A DNA stretch of 64,000 bases from RGEC01 sp964475595 (GTDB lineage: Bacteria > Bacteroidota > Bacteroidia > NS11-12g > UBA955). The notes under the pieces were generated by a model that was not told where the DNA came from, made no database searches, and saw nothing but the letters and a program-made list of their open reading frames with translations. A program made the position numbers and the translations under genes. Below are positions 59,559 to 64,000 of this stretch, piece by piece; within the stretch, counting starts at the first letter, position 1, and every line of letters begins with the position of its first letter. The stretch lies in assembly GCA_964475595.1 (NCBI GenBank), contig CAYYXG010000009.1:1-64000 (forward strand), read 5' to 3'.

Positions 59559-60275
59559 ATGGGACGCATATTCGAAAAACGAAAACACAAAATGTTTGCC
59601 CGCTTCGACCGTATGGCGAAGCAATTTACCCGCATAGGGAAGGAAATAGCCATTGCAGTAAAGCAAGGTGGGGTTAATCCCGATTACAACCCGCGTCTGC
59701 GCATGGCCATTCAAAACGCTAAAAGCGTGAATATGCCCAAAGACAGGGTAGATGCTGCCATCAAACGTGCCAGTGATAAAGATACTGCCGGCTATGAGGA
59801 AATTAAATACGAAGGCTACGGGCCGCATGGGGTCGCTATTCTGGTTGAATCTGCAACAGATAACAATACCCGAACCGTGGCCAATGTCCGTTCCCATTTC
59901 AACAAATGCGATGGTGCACTAGGAAAAACAGGTTCCCTCGATTTTGTTTTTACCCGAAAAGGGGTTTTTAAAATCTCAAAATCAGTGCTTAAAGGCAAGG
60001 ATCTTGATGAGTTTGAACTGGAAATAATAGATTTTGGCTGTGAAGATCTGGCCATTGACGAAGAGGATGTGTATGTTTACACTAGCTTTACAGATTTTGG
60101 CAATATGCAGAAAGGACTTGAAGAACTCGGTATTGAGCCTGCCAGTGCCGAATTGCAGTATATCCCAAATTCTTTTGTTGATCTTGAAGAAGCACAGGCC
60201 AATGAAGTGCTGGAACTGGTAGAGCGCCTTGAGTCAGACGATGACGTTCAGAACGTCTATCATAATTTGCGATAA
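59559..60275 (+). CDS. YebC/PmpR family protein (TACO1-like)
   Basis: 238 residues. 'MGRIFEKRKHKMFARFDRMA' is the Bacteroidota variant of the start; 'GGVNPDYNPRLRMAIQNAKS' then 'NMPKDRVDAAIKRAS', 'YEGYGPHGVAILVESATDNN' and 'RSHFNKCDGALGKTGSLDFV' are the family core. The family was described as DNA-binding regulators and more recently as a ribosome-associated translation factor for proline-rich stretches; sequence alone does not decide. Leaderless-type promoter. Confidence 0.95.
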   Translation: MGRIFEKRKHKMFARFDRMAKQFTRIGKEIAIAVKQGGVNPDYNPRLRMAIQNAKSVNMPKDRVDAAIKRASDKDTAGYEEIKYEGYGPHGVAILVESATDNNTRTVANVRSHFNKCDGALGKTGSLDFVFTRKGVFKISKSVLKGKDLDEFELEIIDFGCEDLAIDEEDVYVYTSFTDFGNMQKGLEELGIEPASAELQYIPNSFVDLEEAQANEVLELVERLESDDDVQNVYHNLR

Positions 60276-60280
60276 GTCAG

Positions 60281-61441
60281 TTATCGTGGGCAGGTAGCAC
60301 ATTTTGGTTTTTCCCTTTCAGGTAAATGGGCCACCAGGTATAAATTCCTTTCAGATTGTGCCGGATCATTGCATATTACGCTAATGGTTTGGGTGCTTTT
60401 ACCATGCTTTATTCCGGTATCAAAACGCATTTTTACCACCATGTTTTCTCCGGGCTTTAAAATATTTTTTGTGAATTCAACCTTTACACATGGACACTGT
60501 GGAGTGATTTCATGAATTTTTAAATCGGATTTTCCGGAATTGGTAAAAGTAAATTGGGTATTAAAAATTTCTCCACTTTCCGCATTGCCCAAATCAATGA
60601 CAGTTTTGTCTGTGGTCAATTTTGGTGCTTTTGACATTTCCTTGGCCCCTAGTTTTGGGAAATACTGCTTTCTCTCATAAGCCACATAAAATCCTGTGTA
60701 GGGAAAAAGAACATTATCAGTGGGCACGGCTACTTCAAATGCACCAAAGCCGTAACTTTTAATATTTCTGCCATCCAATACCACTTTTACCTTGGCACTT
60801 TCATTGGGTTCAAGGTTTTTTGGCATCCCGATAACTTTGCAATAAGGTGGGAGATTTTCAAATTCTGAAAACTGCGTGCTGTATGCCGTTCCATTGGTGA
60901 TTCTGAATGTTTGTGTGTCGGCCTTGTGGTCAAATAGAGGCTTAAAGTTAATGGTAGGGGGATTGAACATGATTTGACCCGGCGAAACATATTCAGGTTC
61001 TTTATTGATGACCTCTTTCTGTACATTCCCTAAAATATCAAGATGTACAAAAGGGAAATTCACCGCATTGCTATATACCGTAATCGTTTTTTGAAAGCTT
61101 CCTATCCGCCCGATAGTCTCATATTTTGCATCTACAAAACCACTTTCTCCCGGTTTTATAGTGTCCCTTGTCCAGTCCGGAGTTGTGCATCCACAGCTGG
61201 TTTGAACGGTGTTTATGAATAAATCCTTATTTCCGGTATTTTTAAAACTAAATCGATGGGTTGCATATTTCATGTCCTCCCTTATATCCCCAAAATTGTG
61301 CTGCTTTTCGCTAAACTCTATTTTGGCACCATCCGTTTTGGGTGTCATTTGTGCCATTAGACTTTGCTGAAGCGGCAAAATGCATAATAAAGTAAAAATC
61401 CGTACGATCATTTTAGATTTAAGCCTCAAAAAGTGTTCCAT
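60281..61441 (-). CDS. secreted DUF1573 protein with tandem domains
   Basis: 386 residues; start ATG 61441, with ATG 61411 as an alternative that gives a cleaner signal peptide (MIVRIFTLLCILPLQQSLMA). Two DUF1573 Ig-like domains: 'EKQHNFGDIREDMKYATHRF' with 'TVQTSCGCTTPDWTRDTIKP', and 'IDLGNAESGEIFNTQFTFTN' with 'EITPQCPCVKVEFTKNILKP'. Each carries a conserved Cys-x-Cys pair. The C-terminus has 'REKPKCATCPR'. Function of DUF1573 is unknown; probably envelope-located. It follows the sulfatase-like gene by 15 bases. Confidence 0.9.
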   Translation of the reverse strand: MEHFLRLKSKMIVRIFTLLCILPLQQSLMAQMTPKTDGAKIEFSEKQHNFGDIREDMKYATHRFSFKNTGNKDLFINTVQTSCGCTTPDWTRDTIKPGESGFVDAKYETIGRIGSFQKTITVYSNAVNFPFVHLDILGNVQKEVINKEPEYVSPGQIMFNPPTINFKPLFDHKADTQTFRITNGTAYSTQFSEFENLPPYCKVIGMPKNLEPNESAKVKVVLDGRNIKSYGFGAFEVAVPTDNVLFPYTGFYVAYERKQYFPKLGAKEMSKAPKLTTDKTVIDLGNAESGEIFNTQFTFTNSGKSDLKIHEITPQCPCVKVEFTKNILKPGENMVVKMRFDTGIKHGKSTQTISVICNDPAQSERNLYLVAHLPEREKPKCATCPR

Positions 61442-61456
61442 TAAATGCAGACGATG

Positions 61457-63394
61457 TTACCTTGCATGGGGTTGTTTAATGTACCACTCGTTTTGCCGAA
61501 TGTTATGGGTAAAAAGCTGAATATGCGCTTTTAATAACCGCAGCATCGAGTTATATATCTCCCCTTCTTTTTTAAGCATTACCGGCTTCTTTCTGTTTCT
61601 GTATTGCAGATGGAAGTCTTTGACATAGCCATTGGCATCGATTCCAAGCGAATAGGGATAGTTAATGATGTAATACAAATTTTTTTCCTTATGAAAACTA
61701 TACCCTGAATATGCCGAATCGAACGGATTTTTTCCAAATCCATAAAACGAACCGTTGAAATTACTCAAGTGCATAATCGCAGGTACAATGTCACATTGAG
61801 AAACTGTTTTATCGATTACACGGGGTTGAATGCCATTGCCATAAAATAGCAATGGTATTTCAAAATGGCCGCTTGTACTGTAGAAATAGTCATCTTCTCC
61901 GTAACTGGTATGGTCTCCGGTTACAATAAAAAGGGTATTGTCATACCAACTATATTTTTTGGCTGCGTCAAAGAACTTCATTAAGGCGTAGTCAGCATAT
62001 CTTATGCTTTTGTGAATGGGGAGATTACCTCCATTAAATTGTGCTTCAAGTTCGCGTGGAACCTTGTATGGGTGATGAGATGAAAGTGTAAATACAGCAT
62101 TGAAGAAGGGTTTTCTCATGGTGTCACAACAACGCAGAAAGTATTTTAAATAAGGCTCATCATAAATACCCCAATGGTTATCAAAATCAAGTTTATAGTC
62201 CTCTTTTGGATATTCGTTTAGTCCATAATATTGAACCTTGCCCGTTTGCTGCAGAAAACCTTGAAAAAACATAGTGCCGTTCGCCGCACCATGAAAAAAG
62301 GATGTGTTGTAGCCTGCTTTGCTAAAAACATCAAATGCATTTTGAATGGTGTTTCCGGCATAACCGCTATTCAGATAATGGGTTTCGATCAATCCTGGCA
62401 TACCACAAAAAATACTGGGGAGCATTTCTATGCTGCGTGTTCCATTGGCATAACAATACCGAAAATTCAAACATCGTTTGCTGAACGTATCTAAAAAGGG
62501 TGTATAGGGTTTGTTGTTCAAGAAGCCTGTGTAATCTCTTCCAAGACTCTCTACAATAATTAATACGATGTTGTTTGGCGTAAGTTTCTTTTCACCGGAT
62601 GAAACAAAAATGGGTTTCACAATATCCTTGGCGCTATCAATGTCCATGAAATGGATTTCAGGCACCGCCTCCCCACCTGGCATTGAGATAATGTTTAATG
62701 GTGTACTAACGGTTAATAGCGTTAATTCCGGTCTGACATAAAGGCCGGCATGTAAAGTGCAAAGCGGTTTTAGGTGAAAACCACCTCGTGCACTAAAAAG
62801 CCATACACTGAAGTATACAATAAAAATACCGCTCACACGACGCTTGTCTTGAACAAACTCTTGATACAATGGTAATCCTGCTGTAGGGGCAAACCTATAT
62901 ATAAGGAAAAGAGAGATCAAAAAAAGAAGAATTCCATACCAGTAATCAGTAAGGTAAGGCCCAATAGAATTTGCGGGGTCTGATAATGTGTCAAAAATTT
63001 CTGCACCGCTTCGCCTCCCGGAAACCTTGCTGTAGGCAGTATCTATTCCGTTTAATATCAATATGGGTGCAGCACCAACAGTGATTAGTATCTTCGAAAC
63101 GATGGGCCTCCGGATCGCTTTTTTAGGGAAAAAGATCATCCAGATCCAAAGGGGTAGAAAAAAATAGGCCAGTAATGGCAAATCGAAAAATATGCCCCAA
63201 AGCATGCCTTTCAAAATTTCAATCGCACTCGCATCAGAGAAGATTTCCTGATTAAATAGGCCCCAAAATGCCCTGGAAATGCTTGTTATTAACAAACAAA
63301 AACCTACTTGTTGGATTACGGTAAGTGAAAAAAATCTTTTAAATAGGCCTCTGATTCTCAAGTCTGGCGTGAAATTATACCGATTTGGTAACAC
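61457..63394 (-). CDS. LTA synthase-like membrane sulfatase (alkaline phosphatase superfamily)
   Basis: 645 residues. Five N-terminal membrane helices (for example 'LLISLFLIYRFA', 'GIFIVYFSVWLFSARGGFHL') precede a periplasmic sulfatase domain: 'NIVLIIVESLGRDYTGFLNN' (metal Glu), 'RYCYANGTRSIEMLPSIFCG' (Thr nucleophile), 'NAVFTLSSHHPYKVPRELEA' and 'LFIVTGDHTSYGEDDYFYST' (metal site). Such enzymes transfer phosphoglycerol or phosphoethanolamine groups to surface lipids or glycans; the substrate here is unknown. The start is GTG 63394; TTG 63361 is an alternative because a TAAGTTTG box ends just before the GTG. Confidence 0.9.
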   Translation of the reverse strand: MLPNRYNFTPDLRIRGLFKRFFSLTVIQQVGFCLLITSISRAFWGLFNQEIFSDASAIEILKGMLWGIFFDLPLLAYFFLPLWIWMIFFPKKAIRRPIVSKILITVGAAPILILNGIDTAYSKVSGRRSGAEIFDTLSDPANSIGPYLTDYWYGILLFLISLFLIYRFAPTAGLPLYQEFVQDKRRVSGIFIVYFSVWLFSARGGFHLKPLCTLHAGLYVRPELTLLTVSTPLNIISMPGGEAVPEIHFMDIDSAKDIVKPIFVSSGEKKLTPNNIVLIIVESLGRDYTGFLNNKPYTPFLDTFSKRCLNFRYCYANGTRSIEMLPSIFCGMPGLIETHYLNSGYAGNTIQNAFDVFSKAGYNTSFFHGAANGTMFFQGFLQQTGKVQYYGLNEYPKEDYKLDFDNHWGIYDEPYLKYFLRCCDTMRKPFFNAVFTLSSHHPYKVPRELEAQFNGGNLPIHKSIRYADYALMKFFDAAKKYSWYDNTLFIVTGDHTSYGEDDYFYSTSGHFEIPLLFYGNGIQPRVIDKTVSQCDIVPAIMHLSNFNGSFYGFGKNPFDSAYSGYSFHKEKNLYYIINYPYSLGIDANGYVKDFHLQYRNRKKPVMLKKEGEIYNSMLRLLKAHIQLFTHNIRQNEWYIKQPHAR

Positions 63395-63463
63395 AAACTT
63401 AACATTATTTCATCGGATTAAGAAAATTTTACTTACAGTGTTGGTTTTGCAAAAAAATAGCCT

Positions 63464-63471
63464 TATTTTTG
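63464..63471 (+). promoter_or_regulatory. Bacteroidota promoter of the str operon (TTG ... TATTTTTG)
   Basis: TATTTTTG is a full -7 match; a TTG at 63441 lies about 20 bases upstream as the -33 element. The leader to ATG 63494 is 22 bases and contains GAGGAG at 63483-63488, a Shine-Dalgarno-like site rarely seen elsewhere in the window. Confidence 0.65.
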
Positions 63472-63493
63472 CTGCCCTTTTTGAGGAGATAGT

Positions 63494-63871
63494 ATGCCTA
63501 CTATTCAACAGTTAATACGCAAAGGTCGCCAGGAGACGCTCTGGAAGAGTAAGTCTCCCGCCCTAGATTCATGCCCCCAGCGTCGTGGTGTTTGCACCCG
63601 TGTTTACACCACCACGCCCAAGAAACCAAACTCTGCACTTCGCAAAGTTGCTCGTGTTCGTCTGAGCAATGGCAAGGAAGTGAATGCCTACATACCCGGC
63701 GAAGGTCACAACCTACAGGAGCACAGCATTGTGCTGGTTCGTGGCGGCAGGGTAAAGGACCTGCCGGGTGTTCGATATCACATCGTTCGCGGTGCCCTCG
63801 ATACAGCCGGTGTGGAAGGCCGTAACCAGCGAAGATCTAAGTATGGAACCAAACGTCCAAAGAAAAAATAA
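63494..63871 (+). CDS. rpsL: 30S ribosomal protein S12
   Basis: 125 residues. 'MPTIQQLIRKGRQETLWKSK', 'CPQRRGVCTRVYTTTPKKPN', 'SALRKVARVRLSNGKEVNAY' and 'YHIVRGALDTAGVEGRNQRR' are standard S12. Lys43- and Lys88-equivalent positions (TPKKPNSALRK; GRVKDLPGVRYH) are wild type, so no streptomycin-resistance change is evident. First gene of the str operon; rpsG follows after 35 bases. Confidence 0.98.
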   Translation: MPTIQQLIRKGRQETLWKSKSPALDSCPQRRGVCTRVYTTTPKKPNSALRKVARVRLSNGKEVNAYIPGEGHNLQEHSIVLVRGGRVKDLPGVRYHIVRGALDTAGVEGRNQRRSKYGTKRPKKK

Positions 63872-63906
63872 GTACTACACCATTATATAGGTATAACGAA
63901 TAGACC

Positions 63907-64000
63907 ATGAGAAAAACCCGCGCCAAAAAACGCATCCTGCTGCCAGATCCTAAGTTCAACGATACCGTTGTAACCCGTTTTGTGAACGGTCTTATGTATG
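63907..64000 (+). CDS. rpsG: 30S ribosomal protein S7, N-terminal part (truncated by window edge)
   Basis: ATG 63907 opens MRKTRAKKRILLPDPKFNDT, followed by a segment matching 'VVTRFVNGLMY', the N-terminus of S7. The gene continues beyond base 64000. Its place after rpsL is the conserved str operon order. Confidence 0.95.
   Translation, partial: MRKTRAKKRILLPDPKFNDTVVTRFVNGLMY

Overview
The window is chromosomal DNA of a Bacteroidota bacterium. The evidence is phylum-specific content: type IX secretion parts (PorT, PorQ) and a secreted protein with a type IX sorting domain, menaquinone methyltransferase next to porT, DUF1573 and many lipoproteins and outer-membrane barrels. Many genes also have an upstream TAnnTTTG box, the known Bacteroidota -7 promoter element. 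A finer placement is not possible from sequence alone.

Layout. 1-4.8 kb: end of a BamA-type surface antigen gene, then an ECF sigma factor, an anti-sigma-like protein fused to an outer-membrane barrel, and a type IX secreted surface protein. 4.8-6.9 kb (minus): FMN reductase, MeaB, EngB. 7.0-14.0 kb (plus): ubiE/menG, porT, tgt, an LptF/G permease, two paralogous lipoproteins, a subtilase and a small secreted protein in a tightly overlapping run. 14-26 kb: housekeeping genes (rlmI, Nif3-like, zinc-ribbon coiled coil, dnaK, panB, transaldolase, queD, folE) mixed with secreted proteins of unknown role. 26-28 kb: a candidate modification-dependent endonuclease, an outer-membrane protein and tRNA-His. 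28-33 kb: a surface glycan cassette (GT4, AsnB-like amidotransferase, flippase), a phosphopantetheinyl transferase and a WD40 protein. 33.9-37.1 kb: an AT-rich three-gene island. 37-42 kb: cvfB-like, dcd, a REP-type (RAYT) transposase, glyQS, pgk. 42.0-42.8 kb: a gene-free repeat region of palindromes and an 83-bp duplication. 43-50 kb: corA, GT2, GmhB-like, M23 peptidase, ribF, porQ, cmk, tpiA. 50-54.6 kb: a 1516-residue secreted protein of unknown function. 54.6-64 kb: truA, thiolase, a small membrane protein, a TonB receptor, yebC, DUF1573, an LTA-synthase-like sulfatase, rpsL and the start of rpsG.

The most striking global feature is promoter architecture. At least 18 genes have the -7 box only 4-10 bases before the start codon, which predicts leaderless or nearly leaderless mRNAs. 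TTG and GTG starts are frequent, and one glycosyltransferase seems to lack any canonical start. The best candidates for undescribed systems are the sigma/anti-sigma-barrel/surface-protein trio, the AT-rich island, the 1516-residue protein, and the RAYT gene with its nested palindrome near a palindrome array.
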